A DNA stretch of 64,000 nt from Ctenosaura bakeri (lineage: Eukaryota; Chordata; Lepidosauria; Squamata; Iguanidae). This document shows, one piece after another, positions 22,754 through 34,360 of this stretch (positions are counted from its first letter, which is position 1; each line of letters begins with the position of its first letter). Position numbers and translations under genes: made by a program. Below the pieces are notes generated by a model that was given only the letters and a program-made list of their open reading frames with translations, made no database searches and had not been told where the DNA came from. The DNA lies in contig CAOLHI010000246.1 of the NCBI GenBank assembly GCA_948474755.1, forward strand, positions 248,001-312,000, given 5' to 3'.

Positions 22754-23090
22754 ATGCATATGTGTGCCTTCAAGTCACCTGTTGACTTATGGTGACCCCA
22801 TGAGTTTCACAGGGTTTTCTTAAGCAAAGAATACTCAGAGGTGGTTTTGCCAGTTCCTTCCTCTGAAATATAGCCTACAGCACCCAACAACCGCACTTGT
22901 TGACTTTCGATACATCACACACTCTCAGGCCCAGAAAACCCCATGATTGGTTCACCTTAAAGTCACTGCAAGTCAGAAATGACTTGAAGGCACACATTAA
23001 CAACGGCAACCTGGTATTCACTGGCAGTCTCCTATCTAAGTACTAACCAGGACTTACCCTGCTTAGCTTCCAAGAGAACAGTACCTAAAG
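22754..23090 (-). mobile_element. 5S-rRNA-headed SINE, split by a SINE fragment
   Basis: The tail is at the left (GTGTGCCTTCAAGTCACC, GGTGACCCCATGAGTTTCAC, AATACTCAGAGGTGGTTTTG). Then TATAGCCTACAGCACC meets an insertion at 22885-23010. The element resumes with CTGGTATTCACTGGCAGTC, AAGTACTAACCAGGAC and CCCTGCTTAGCTTCC, complements of 5S rRNA. The two halves join into the expected CAGCACCTGGTATTC, which shows the interruption clearly. Confidence 0.88.
22885..23010 (+). mobile_element. 5'-truncated short-subtype SINE nested in the 5S-headed SINE
   Basis: Contains TCACACACTCTCAGGCCCAG, AAAACCCCATGATTGGTTCA, GTCACTGCAAGTCAGAAATG and ACTTGAAGGCACACATTAAC, all from the 3' half of the tRNA-headed SINE. 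The tRNA-like head is missing. The orientation is opposite to the host 5S-SINE. No clear duplication. Confidence 0.8.
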
Positions 23091-23769
23091 CCAGTCAAAT
23101 TATTTTGGCACAGGAGAAAAAAAGCCCTACAAATTCCTGTTCTGCATCTTGACAGTATTTATATAACAGTAATAACTGAGCTAGACTTGGACTGAACACT
23201 GGTAACAGATTCCAGCAAAAATGATTTGCACTACATCTTCTGCCTGAGGCAGTAGCAATGACCCTGACATGTAGTCTGGGTTGGCTCAACAGAAAGGGCC
23301 AAGTAGCTGTCCACATACAGCATCAACAGGGCATTCCTAGCTGTACTTCTGTCAATGAGCTTACAGGCCTGCTTCCTCTGTGAGCTGGCTTGGCTCCATT
23401 ACATATCAGTGAGATTACAAAACTATAATTGACCTTGAACTCTCTCCAACACGGAAAGACAGCAGTCAACAGTCATCACTCAAAAATAATACTCCAGTGC
23501 TGGGGAAATTGCAGACCAGTATCTTTCAAGAGCTTCAGAAGCTGGGCTAGACAGCATTAGTCTTCCTGAGCCTTGCTATAGCCAAGTGTGTCCACAAACC
23601 TACTCTCAGTTTTTGATTCTTTGTTAACATCTTCAAAATCTACTGTATCTAAAGAGTTTACGAATGGTAGTATTACTTGCATCAGAGAATATTATTATAA
23701 TGCCTTGACAAATGTTTTTCCAACTAATGTTAATTGCTCCATAAGAAATACCATGGGCTTTCTACTTTC
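23091..23769. other. No recognisable feature
   Basis: About 680 bp without identifiable repeat or gene. The 73-codon minus frame at 23095 has no recognisable motif. Confidence 0.4.
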
Positions 23770-23965
23770 ATGGGTTCAGTACTCGCAGATTTGATTATTC
23801 ACGGGTTCTGCCAGAAGTGGACCGTAGATCATGCTGGAAAACTTAGAGATTCCTAGAGAGAACATTTCTCCAGGCATTTCTAGGTCCTCTGGCATAACTC
23901 TATGACCCACTTCTGCTGGAAATGGATCAAAGAATCATGCTGGAGGACCTAGAGATTACTAGAGA
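23770..23965. mobile_element. Fragment of Tigger-like (Tc1/mariner) DNA element
   Basis: GGGTTCAGTACTCGCAGATTT, GATTATTCACGGGTTC and GCCAGAAGTGGACCG match the TIR-proximal texture of the element at 30993-31449 and the well-known Tigger ends. Inner blocks ATCATGCTGGAAAACTTAGAG and ATCATGCTGGAGGACCTAGAG form an internal repeat. Neither terminus is complete. Confidence 0.5.
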
Positions 23966-24152
23966 AGTGTTCTCAGTGTTCATGATTTTCATGATTTTTA
24001 TTTTTATTCTTGTTTTGTCCAGCTTCACAGCACTCTTGTGCCACTAAGCTCCAAGTAAGTGGAGGGCTGAATCTATTCATCTCCTCCTGAGATCCTACAT
24101 GATTTATCTGCAAACTTCCAGATAAACCAAGTGTAGTACTCCCACCCCAGCA

Positions 24153-24206
24153 CTCTCTCTTCTCTTCTCTTCTCTTCTCTTCTCTTCTTTCTCTTCTCTT
24201 CTCTTC
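24153..24206. repeat. (TTCTC)n pentanucleotide microsatellite
   Basis: About ten copies of CTTCT with one interruption. The minus-strand 97-codon frame rich in E and R is a product of this repeat. Confidence 0.95.
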
Positions 24207-24629
24207 CTGTCTACTTTTTTCCTTTTCTGGTGGTCTTTCTCTCCCTTCACCGTGGGGTTTGTTCACATCATTCCCATCCTCATTCTCCTCTCACTGTTTG
24301 CCCAGCAGTATGACCATTTCTGTCTCTCCCACCACCTCTCATTTTCTCTGTCTTTCTTTTAGTTGTTTGAAGAATTCACAGCCTTGCAAAGGGAAGTATA
24401 ACAAGAAACTGCCCCTTTCAGGAGAAATGAATATCCAGTATCTGCTTGCAGCTTCCTCTTGCTTAATTAGAGAGGTTAAGTAAGACATGGAAACCTGCCA
24501 TCTCATGATGGTTCTGCAGAGTACAGATATATTTTAATTAAATTGCTATCCATGTCAAGGTCCAGATGTCTATGTTTCATGGTCTTGGAACTATGTTGGA
24601 GAAAGACACAGGGATGGATATACATTCTC

Positions 24630-24663
24630 TGGTGGTGGTGGTGGCGGTGGCGGTGGTGGTGAT

Positions 24664-24710
<47 letters not shown>

Positions 24711-24711
24711 T
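24630..24711. repeat. (GGT)n followed by (GATA)n microsatellite
   Basis: Roughly ten GGT/GGC units, then about twelve GATA units. The minus frame reading as repeated LSIY is an artefact of the GATA run. Confidence 0.95.
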
Positions 24712-24976
24712 TGTTCCCTAACATATTTCTTCCTTAACCTAGTTCTCTTGTAGGCCCACTTTTTCTCTCAATGATAGTCTAGTTTCCTTGATGTTTGACA
24801 CTGTAGCACAGAAAAGAGCTTCCGTGATTCTTATTTTTTTATGAACTGCATCAGTGTTCTACCACTTCCTCAAGCATCCCAGAGTAGCATACAGTTATTA
24901 ATTTATTGTTTACATCCCACTTTCCCACTCCAATATGCTGACAAAGTGGGTCACAAAAGAGTTCAAAGTGCAATCA

Positions 24977-25612
24977 CATAAAATATATGGCATCCACTTC
25001 GTAAAGATCACAAGAGTTTTCAGCCAGCATCTCGCACTCTTGACCTGAATCTGGTTGATAGAATAAAACCACTTGTTGATAGAATAAACCCATTGAATCA
25101 AGTGCTGAAGTTGACTCATGAGTAAATTCCATGAGTAAATTCCTACTCTAGTCAGAACTAACCAACATGATTTCAGATCTTCTTTTTATTCTTCCCTGTT
25201 GCCTCATGAAGCAAAAGCGCCTGCCCAAATCATGTGAGACAAAGGGGTGGGACAAATCAGCTGGAATTTACTCAGCCTTTTGATGGAAGCTGTTTTTCTT
25301 TTAGCCTAGGTGTCAGAAACACATAGAAAATGTATGGCATCCACTTCATTGATAGAATAAACCCATTGAATCAAGTGATGAATAATAAGTTGACTCATGA
25401 GTAAATGCCACTGACTAAGTTGTTCTGCTCTAGTCAGAAGTAACCAATATGATTTCAGACCTTCTTTTTATTCTTCCCTGTTGCCTTATGAAGCAATAGC
25501 TCCTGCCAAAATCATACAAGACAAAAGGATGGGATGAATTAGCTGGAACTCACTCAGCCTTTTGATGGAAGCTGTTTTTCCGTTAGCCCGGGGGTGGGAA
25601 ACACACAGCCTC
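24977..25612. repeat. Tandem duplication, two diverged units of about 290-345 bp
   Basis: Unit 1 (about 24977-25323) and unit 2 (about 25324-25612) share ATGGCATCCACTTC, GATAGAATAAACCCATTGAA, GTTGACTCATGAGTAAAT, GATTTCAGA, CTTCTTTTTATTCTTCCCTG, TTTGATGGAAGCTGTTTTTC and GTTAGCC/TTTAGCC. Unit 1 has about 70 extra bases after the first block. No terminal features of a transposon were found, so a local segmental duplication is likely. Confidence 0.85.
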
Positions 25613-25965
25613 AGCCACTTGTGGGCCCTGCTTCCCTCACTGGCCACCACTGCTAGAAATGTGCCACTGGGGGAAAAAAAAGAGAAATACTAAAACATGC
25701 CTGTTCAGAAAGGAGCAAGATGCTCTCCCCCAGAAGGTCTCTATGGAATAGAAGGAAACTTTGGCATCTTCCTGCATCATAAACAGCTGCAACAATAGCT
25801 GCCCAGTTTTGCAGCAAGTGCAGTAATGGCAGGAACCTTGGTGGTAGGGGCCACTAGTTTTAGCAAAAGCAGTGATGTTGCAGCCTGCAGTGGGAGAGTA
25901 TGAAGTCAACATGACTTCCTGATGAGGGAAGTGGTCCCACCTCTGCTTCATCCTCATTCATTCAT

Positions 25966-26030
25966 TCAATATGTCACTTTTCTCCTAACATGGGACCCAA
26001 GGTAGCCTTATGACAACCCTGCCAAGTAGG
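25966..26030 (-). mobile_element. LINE 3'-tail fragment
   Basis: The plus strand reads CTCCTAACATGGGACCCAAGG, the complement of the CCTTGGGTCCCA...GGAG tail shared with the L2/CR1-type LINE at 15230. Very short. Confidence 0.45.
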
Positions 26031-26766
26031 GTAAACTAATATAGGCTTGCCTACATTGAGCTAGTGATAACTCACAAAGTTCACTCAAATCCAGGAGGTG
26101 ATTCATCATGCCACACCAGCAGGAGTTAATGGCACATCTCTGGGCATGCATACTACATCCAAAGAGTGTTGGTCTTATGGTGCAAGGAAGATGAACACAG
26201 GTAAAATGTGCATCTACCCCTTCCCCAGTTTGTCCATGCAAATTCACCCTTGGTGTCTTAAATATCACTGCTAACTGCTAAACCCAAACTACAGGACAGC
26301 ATAGTGATAAAATCCATTCATAAACGGAAGAACTGGATGATGAAACAAATCTGTTTAGGCACATAAGAGATCTTTTTAGACTAGCCTTATGAATTTTGCA
26401 ATTCTGAGCTGTTCTGTAGGGGGAAAGCATAATAACGTAAAAACGCTATGGTTCACTGCATATGCTTTTTAGAAAAAGCAACTTAAACTAACTTGGCAAA
26501 AACTTTGGGAACTGAAGGTTTGTATTTGCATGATCTGTTTTCTGGAATAGACGGACTTTTAATATACCAACCGACATGCATTTCCATTAAAGTACTGTAC
26601 CATTTCTATATGAGAAATGCATTGCAAAGGTTTTATTACCTACCCTATCTTATCTCATTCAATTCCATGGATCATTATTTCCTCCTGGGCTGCTTGAGTA
26701 ATACAGAGCTTGACAGCACTGTTTTCTGATGGTTCTACACTGTTCCTATTTGGCTGAACATTCCCA
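26031..26766. other. No recognisable feature
   Basis: About 735 bp of mostly unique sequence. Frames of 78-86 codons are unremarkable. Confidence 0.4.
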
Positions 26767-27000
26767 GAAGATAGTCTTTACAAATATGTTGACCAATATA
26801 AATATCTTGGAATCCTGTTGAATGAAAAGCAGAGTCATAATCATGCAATAAGTTAAAATACAGACAGCTTGTAGTAGCTTTTTTTAATGTGAATATAAAG
26901 GGGAGTGCAACAAAACCATAAAATTAACCTTGAGACTGTACAGTATCACGTATTCTCATGTATGACATGGAACTGTGGATTTTAGCATAGGCTATCATAA
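26767..27000 (+). pseudogene. LINE reverse-transcriptase remnant
   Basis: One frame reads VDQYKYLGILL, the Y-x-YLG(V/I) motif at the end of many non-LTR reverse-transcriptase domains, followed by a stop. Further on, in shifted frames, TTGAGACTGTACAGTATCACG...GGAACTGTGGATTTT resembles the conserved (L/F)-Y-G-x-E-L-W region of the same proteins. Broken by stops and frameshifts. The clade is unresolved. Confidence 0.45.
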
Positions 27001-27664
27001 AAAAATATATTCAAAACATAGGTTTTTCACAGAGTGATAAGAATTTCCTGGAACAAATGGGTGACCAACAAGGAAATATTAAAGAGAATCAACAATCAAG
27101 ACATCATAAAGCACGTAAAATGCAGAAAACTCAAATAATGCAACCATACAATGAGCAATGAAAAATATACATTGTTGCAGCTAATTATATCTGGTAAAAG
27201 AAATAAGCAAATGAGCACAGGCAGAAGACCTTGACTGAAAACCCTTAGAGAATGGTTTGGCTACAGCACAGTGTCTTCATTTTGTGTGGCTACATGCAAA
27301 TACAGTGTAGGCTTTGTCCAATCTCTGTGGGAAAGGAAGCAGTAGAAGTAGAAGTAAAATAGAAATTTGCTTCGTCACATAAACATTTGCTTGTAAGAGT
27401 CCTTGTGGCTCTATATTGTCAACACTTAATATTCACATTAAGTTCCTGTGGGAGATCATCTAGAGATCTGTGGATGAATCTCATCATTATGCTGATTTCA
27501 CAGGTCTTAAACTAACTGCACTGTTTCAAAGGTAAAATCAAAGTGCTGGTTTGGATCTATTAGCATCTTGGGGCAAATATATATGAAGCCCATCAGAGAC
27601 TCTGGTGTGTGTCCTACCATCATAAGAAGCCAAGTTGGTAAGAATGTGAGACAGTTTTGTTTTG

Positions 27665-27945
27665 TTTTTCAATTCCTACAGCAGCAGCTTGATTGTGGAA
27701 CTCCCTCCAAAGGGAAGTCAAGTTGGATCCATCCCTGCTGAGTGGCTGTAAAAACTGTACAGTTTCACCAGGACTTTGGCTTGTAAAATTGTTTTTGGCC
27801 TCTCTTCAAAGAATGCTTTTTCTCCTTTGTTTTGTTTTGTTTTGTTGTTGTTGTTGTTATGTGGTTTTATTGAATTCTTGGAACATTGGTTGGAGAGCCC
27901 TAGTGGGCAGAACAGCAATATATAAATACCTTTCAAAAAAGAAAA
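27665..27945 (+). mobile_element. L2/CR1-type LINE 3' fragment
   Basis: TTGTGGAACTCCCTCCAAAGGGAAG and CAGGACTTTGGCTTGTAA match the 3' coding end/UTR of the same LINE type as at 35990 and 15230. A (TTTTG)n/(TTG)n tract (27833-27858) follows, then GCAATATATAAATACC, a typical tail. Confidence 0.65.
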
Positions 27946-30426
27946 AGAAAATTTGCTCCTCTTGCCTTTATGGGCAATGAAAGCAGACAACGCGGTTGCT
28001 TTTCATGACTCAAAAGAAAGGGCAGTATGAAAGAGCTGGCTGTTGAACTCCTCAGTCTAAAATTAAAACACCCAGGGGTTTGAACAAATGTCACTTGACA
28101 GTGTTTTGCTAATTTTTAAAATTGCTAAAATTAATTTTTAAATAAATGAGCTCTAGAAGTGACATATTTCAGCCATAAAATCTTAATGCTTCCCTCTACT
28201 TTTAACCGCAGGCTGGGGAGAGGTTAGAGTTCCGTGCTTGCTTTTTGTGCCAAAAGGGAACTGAAACTGAGGCAGCTGCTTGGACTTCTTTTATTTTTAT
28301 TTTTGCTTGATCCCTGGCAAATTCTTTTCTGCTATTCCTGGGCCAGCAAGTGCCATGTGTCTCTCCTGAGTCCTTCTGTAAGAACAAGTGGAGAGGATCT
28401 CCTTCCTCTTCATACCGGTGGCAGCCTTGTGGCAGAAGACTGTGAGGGATAACCATTGCTATTTATAGGTAATCCCCTTTTAGAAAGGTCAGGCTTTGGA
28501 GTGTGTTTGTTTGAACCTCACGAGAGGCCAGTGTTGTGGGGGAAGGAGGATAGAATCATTGCATCGTAGGCTTGCTGGATCTCAGTAGCTGTTTTCAAGC
28601 TGATAAAAGTGACATAAAATGATGGAACACCCTTTCAGCTGGCAACTGTGAAAGGAATGAGTAACTGCAGCATTATCTTCTGTGTCTCTGATTTCAACCT
28701 ATTTTTCTCCTTTTATTTTTATTTTTTCAAGCCACTTGGACTATCTCTTGCCAGGGTAAAAACACTTAATTCATACATTGTGTGCTCTTGATAAAGCAGC
28801 AATGGGAACTGGATGACTGCCTTTATCAAGCCTTGTGTACGTGAAAACAAGAGGCTGTTTATCACACCACTCGTGTCCAGTCAGTCACAATGGCCCAGTA
28901 TCTCAAAACGTGCCTGGCCTGGAGTTTGCCTGACTTCCTGACCTTGGTAAAGAAATAGCCATTCTCAGAGTGACTCCCACGAGGTCTATGAAGCTGCCAT
29001 TTCCTTTGATTCAAATACCTACAAATGTATAGAAATACTAGGTTCTTTAACCTTCTTGACAGAAAATCCTCTTTTGATCATACCAGCTATATCAGGCCTT
29101 ACGTGCACAACCTTCTCCCAATCCAGCCAAGACCCAGCAAGATAATCCACATAGCCTCTTTTCTGAAGACAAATCAGAATAAAATCTGGCTGAGAAAAGA
29201 CTAATTACTGCACAACATGAGGGGTTGTTCTGGACATTACAAAGACCTCTTCAGTGGAAAAATTGTGTGCTTTCATTTTTTTATTTACCAGATTTATGGG
29301 ATGAGAAAAGTTGACATGAACTAAATTCAGAGGTGCACAATTCCTGCATTAGGTGCACTAAAATGGCTCAAATCCAGTAATCGTGCATATTTTCCAGATT
29401 CCTCATAAGCCTTCACTGAAAGAAAACTTAGGTAGAAGGGAAGGATCCCGAAATCTAGCCAGATGTGTCTCTACAGATAGACTGGCCTTCAAGATGGATA
29501 TTGCAGAGATTCAGTAAAGAAAAGATGTGTTAGCATCAGCTTATGCAGTTGCTCTCATTTATTCACCCTTCCACTTGAAAGATGATGCTACACCACAGTA
29601 TTTGGGGAAAAGGCCACAACTTTATTAAACACAGGAATCAGCAACACAGGAGCAAAACAGGATGTGAGCATCAACTATCTTGGGAGTCTAGTTCAGCCAG
29701 GCTTCCCATTAAGAATGACCTCCTGGTTCAAAATAGTAGGTATAAGTCCCAACACTTTGTCCTTGCTTGCTCCCCATGAAAAGGAACAAGGGGTCCCAAA
29801 AGATTCTCCCAGGTAGCACTAGTTAGCACTATTGTAAGGGGCTCATATTTGGGGCAAGAAACTACCTCTGCTCCAGCTGGATGAGAATGATAGGGATGCA
29901 GGCAAATACCTTCACCTTGCTGTGCTTCAGGAAGCTCAACAGAGAAACATATAGGAGCTGAGTGTCCATACTCTACCAGTTATGACAGAATAACATCAAA
30001 TGAACAAAACAACAAGTCATTCTAAATACAACATTGGTGAAAAACCAATGTCTAAGGCCAATCCAAGCATAGCCAAAAACACCCATTCAGCTCCACAAGA
30101 TGAATGGCAAAGCCCATGGCTATGTAGGCACAAGAGGCAGGTAACCACTCCAAGAAAAGAGAATAAAACCTGCACTGTGCTGCCTTAAATAACCTAGAGG
30201 GCCACACATGATACCTCAGTGTCGGGATGTAGATAGGATGTATTCCATCCAATGGCTGAAGACAGCAAAACCATTCTCAGACAAGAACTGGAGGAATGTG
30301 ATTCTGTTAACAAAATTGATGGCTATAATTCAGAGATCTGCCCACTGCCTTGATCAGAGCACATGGGCGTCTGTGTCAGTTTAGAGAAGAAATGTGGAGT
30401 AACACAGCAATTGTTATAAGAATCGT
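27946..30426. other. Repeat-poor, mostly unique DNA
   Basis: About 2.5 kb. No coding exon or named repeat. 28785-28832 holds a small hairpin built on CTTGATAAAG and CTTTATCAAG. 29570-29900 contains ACAACTTTATTAAACACAGG, whose complement has AATAAA, so an old minus-strand retroelement end is possible but unproven. Frames up to 84 codons show no motif. Confidence 0.45.
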
Positions 30427-30427
30427 G

Positions 30428-30540
30428 TGGCCCTCCAGATGTTGGTGGACTGCCAATCCCAGCATTCTTCACCATTGCCTATGCTCACCAGAGCTGTTGA
30501 GAGTGAAAGCTGACAACATCAGGAGGGCAGCATGATTCCC
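30428..30540. mobile_element. Short palindromic MITE
   Basis: Left arm GGCCCTCCAGATGTTGGTGG and right arm AACATCAGGAGGGC are inverted copies. The centre has ACTGCCAATCCCAGCATTC. About 110 bp. This palindrome type is a familiar dispersed repeat in reptile DNA; the superfamily was not determined here. Confidence 0.7.
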
Positions 30541-30992
30541 ATTCCTTTTTTAAAATGTGAACAGAATTGCTTCATGTCCTTAGGGAATCACAGCTTCTCA
30601 CCATGACTGTGTTACTTGCCTATCAAACTTGACTATAGAGCCATCCTCCTTCTTCTGTTTCTTCTTTAGAGATTTCTTCTCTCTTTATCTCTGAAAACAT
30701 TTAGACTCTGTGCCCAGCTACCCACATGATCAAGGCTAATTTCAAGAGATCTGGGCAGTTAGCATTTGTTTACTAGAGAATATAGGATAGCAGTTCCATT
30801 TAGCAGGCCTGTTAATGTGAAGCACATTTCATTATAGACATAATAAACAGAGTATAAAATAGATGGGACGTATTTTCACAACAAGACTGGTAATGAATGA
30901 AGTAAGGGTATGAAATTCATGCAGAACAGTTGACAAGGGGTGGAATGCACCCTTTCAGGGGGGAAATGGCTCACAATTTTATATGAACAATA

Positions 30993-31449
30993 CAGTTGGC
31001 TCTCCACACTTGTGGGTTTCATATTCACAGATCTGATTATTTGAAAATTTCTCCAACCCTGCCACTGCTCACCTCAGGTGCTTCTTTTCCAGCAGAGCCT
31101 TCCCTCTCACCCACTCCAATCAGACTGCAGCCTTTTTAAAACTTACTTCTGGTCCTCTTCTACCACCATCAGCAGCTGCCTAGCTGGCTAAGGATAGCTT
31201 GCAGCTCGATTTCACAGCACCACAAACCCTGTTCTGGTGCCTCCCCCCACACTCAAGAAAAGAGATGAGAAGATGTACAAGGCATCGCTGATCTACCCGC
31301 TTTCCCTGAGTGGGTTTGGACCCTGGGTGCCTATTTTCCCTACCATACCTTAGCCCCTGCCCCCCACATACACATTTTGATATTTGTGATTTTTCCCCTT
31401 TTGTGGGTGTCCTATGCCTATAACCCTATTGAATGTGGTGGGCTGATTG
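30993..31449. mobile_element. Tigger-like (Tc1/mariner) non-autonomous element
   Basis: Terminal repeats CAGTTGGCTCTCCACA (left) and TGTGGTGGGCTGATTG (right) are diverged inverted copies, each next to TA (30991-30992, 31450-31451), the Tc1/mariner target. Inner ends read GTGGGTTTCATATTCACAG and TTTGATATTTGTGATTTTTCC, also imperfect inverted repeats. About 457 bp. No transposase frame. Confidence 0.75.
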
Positions 31450-31451
31450 TA

Positions 31452-34355
31452 TTAATGTTTTCAACATTAATGTCCAGGCAATTTCATTTTTATGAACGGA
31501 AATTCAGTGAGTCACGGTTCTCTCCAATGCTGACAACATATTGGTCGCTTCATTCTTCCTTTGTTCCTATGGCAGCAGAGGGTTTTAAATACCTCATTGA
31601 ATAGAAAACCTGTATGTGCTATGTATTTAGTAATAAGCCAGGAAACATGTCTATGCTGCCTCACGTAATTTTTTTGCAGGTTCTCTGCACAGTATTTTCT
31701 TTTCAGTGTTTCTGTTTACGGTTCTGAAACCGTTGTTTAAAAATTATGCTAGGAATGCAGTTGCCATACCCAAACCATAGCAATAATTTCTAGAAAGGTT
31801 GATGCACTTTAGAACTCTTGCTTCAGAGCAAAAAGTAATTCTGAGTTTATCTGGAGAGATATCTCAGGCAATTATATGACTAATACTTAATTGAACTGGT
31901 GAAAGGAAGCAGACAGCTTTAAGTGGTCTTCATCTAGATCAGCAGTTTGTTGATCTGTATGTGGGACTCGAGTATGTCCTTTAATGAGAGAGAAAAGGGA
32001 GGGGTGATTGACTGCATGCAATAAAGCATTGATTGACTGCATGCAATAAAGTAAGATAAACCTTTAGTTAATACTCCCAAACTGATGCCATCAATGGCAA
32101 TTGGTGCCATTCATGCTTAACTGCTCTGGGTTCTAGACAAAAAGTCCTAGAGGAGCTCTCTCTCTCTCTCTGTATATGCATCTTCAAGTTGCCTGTTGAC
32201 TTATGGTGACCCCATGAATTTGATAGGAGCTATACAAGAGTTAAGTTAGATTGAGAACTTTGAACAGCACCTTTAAAATTTATATGAAAGCCCAGAGTGA
32301 AGTCACCTTCATACGAGCAACATAAATGACCTCCATATGCACATTCTTTCTGCTTTTGGGGGACAGTGTGCCTCTACACCTTACCTGCAGTCCAAAGTGT
32401 AAATTATGAGGATAGCATGGTAGGAAAAACTAGAATTGGAGACAGACTTGCATTCTGAGGACTGAACTCTTGTTGAGTCTTTGCTGAAGGTATTGTCTAA
32501 CAAAGTTCCTTCACTTCACTTCACTTGTCCATATATGTATGTGTGTGATTCATTCACAGAGATAGAAAGAGACTTTCTGAGACTTATTTATTTATTAAAA
32601 TATTTCTGTCCCACCATATATCAGGGAGTTGTATATATACACTCAATTTGTAAGTATTTAGAACAATTTAAATTTAACACAATAATGAATAACCTAAAGA
32701 CGTAATTAGACCGCATCTATTTTAACAATTAAAAGGTATACAAGGAAAAGAAAATGAAATGTTGTTTAACTAGTTTTATGGATAAGACATTAACAAGAAG
32801 CAGAGGCCAGCAAAGGGAAAATTTAAAGGTTTCTGCTACAAGAGTAAACAAGAGAAGTGATTTATTAAGTACTTTTTGCTAAGCATTTTTGCAGCTGTGT
32901 TTATGGATGATAGGAGCCCAGCGAGAAACGTGCAAACAACTATTACCATCTACAACCTCACTGCATTTTGAACTGGGCATTTCAACCCTTCCCCCCTTTC
33001 CAAACTCTGGACACATAGTAGCTAGAATAGATGCAAACATAGATCCTTTAGATCTCCATCTGAGTTAACAACTTTGTCTATGCACCAAAAATTTCAAGCG
33101 CATGTTTAAATTAAGTAACCTTCCCCATGCTGAGAAAATGAAAGTAAACCTACATGATTGTTGTGGCTTTTATTTTAATTGTGAATTGCGGGATTTAAGC
33201 CTCCCACACAAGTAATGCAAGTGCTGATAGAATTCAATATCTCCCAGCTGGAGGCTGAACAGCAGGTTTGGAACACTGAATTGCTCCCTAATCATCAGGT
33301 GGATGCATACAGGTCACACCATTCTGCCACTTTGCCTGGCTGCCTCGCTCTTACTGACAAGCCAAGTGTTGAAAACATGAACAAACCTTAGTGCCTGGAG
33401 AGTGAGGTTATATGTCAGTGCCGGCCTTCTGTAAGAACAGATCAGCCAGGCAGCAGTCAGAGAGAACCGCGACAAGCAGCACAGCCAAGAAACAAGCTTC
33501 TTTAAAAACTGTGACAAATCCATCCCTGGTCTGTTCTTTTCTTCCTGAAAGTTGTTGGCAATCAAGCTTCTCTGAAATGCCTGCCTGCTGCCTGGGAAGC
33601 CCTTCTGCATAATCCTAGATGCAGGAAGGAGGGGAGAGAGAATGTTAACAAATGAGCTAAAGCAGATTCAGTTTAAGTAAAGATGGGCAGTTAGTGACTA
33701 GACTGCAGCTCCCAGAATCCGTCACGGTCGCTTGTGAGTTCTTACAAGGAAAAAAGTGGGATATTAATAAAGATAATAATTATATTAATTGTGCTGACTG
33801 GGGTTTCTGAGAGCCGAAGTCCAAAAATATCTGGCAGACCACATAACTTCTACCCCTGAGCTAATGTCTGGAGACATTCTCCAATGACAGCTTAAGAAGA
33901 TATCTTCTTTTGGGCCCCAAATGGATTGGTTTTAAAGGAGCCGCAACTTGGATTGCCAGGTCAATATTATCCAAGGCTCTGAGATAATTTCAGTGCCAAT
34001 CCTGAGACTTAGGGACCCTTGTGATGTCACAGGAGGTGGGCCCTGGGTACAAGGGTGATGTTGCAAGAGGCAGGCTCCTTGTGATGGCATTAAGCATGAT
34101 ACATTAAGCATTAACCACAGTTACAGAGAGTATGCTATTCAGTTTTTAAAAAAGTACCAAGTCAGTAACAAACAAATGAGGAAAATGTTTATACAGACAC
34201 TGTTCAAAACAGTGCTGTCACACTAAGATTCCTTCACTCTCACTATGAGGATAGCAAATCCAGACTAGGCTCCTAAGATCAGGCAGTCCCTGACATGGTA
34301 TGGTATGCTTCACATTGACAGAATAACCAGTCCACACTATGACAAATATGAGAGG
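31452..34355. other. Mostly unique DNA with minor repeats
   Basis: About 2.9 kb with no gene. It includes a 25-bp tandem repeat (GATTGACTGCATGCAATAAAG, about 32006-32050), a short (CT)n at 32157, a 5S-SINE tail fragment (32172-32228), a LINE-tail-like TTTATTTATTAAAATATTTCTG at 32583, and a dispersed-looking block at 33890-34130 with repeated CTTGTGATG. Confidence 0.45.
32172..32228 (-). mobile_element. 5S-headed SINE, tail fragment only
   Basis: TCTTCAAGTTGCCTGTTGAC and TATGGTGACCCCATGAATTT match the tail of the 5S-headed SINEs (Bov-B-like part). The element stops after about 57 bp, so it is heavily 5'-truncated. Confidence 0.7.
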
Positions 34356-34360
34356 AAAGA

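Noticed and set aside
24503..24724. Frame with repeated LSIY and H run
   Set aside because: Translation of (GATA)n and (GGT)n microsatellites.
24977..25612. CRISPR-like or satellite array
   Set aside because: Only two units of about 300 bp with no regular short repeats or spacers; a vertebrate tandem duplication.
29570..29990. Second minus-strand LTR (AATAAA in the complement of ACTTTATTAAACAC)
   Set aside because: No TG...CA ends, TATA box or target duplication could be found; left as an open possibility only.
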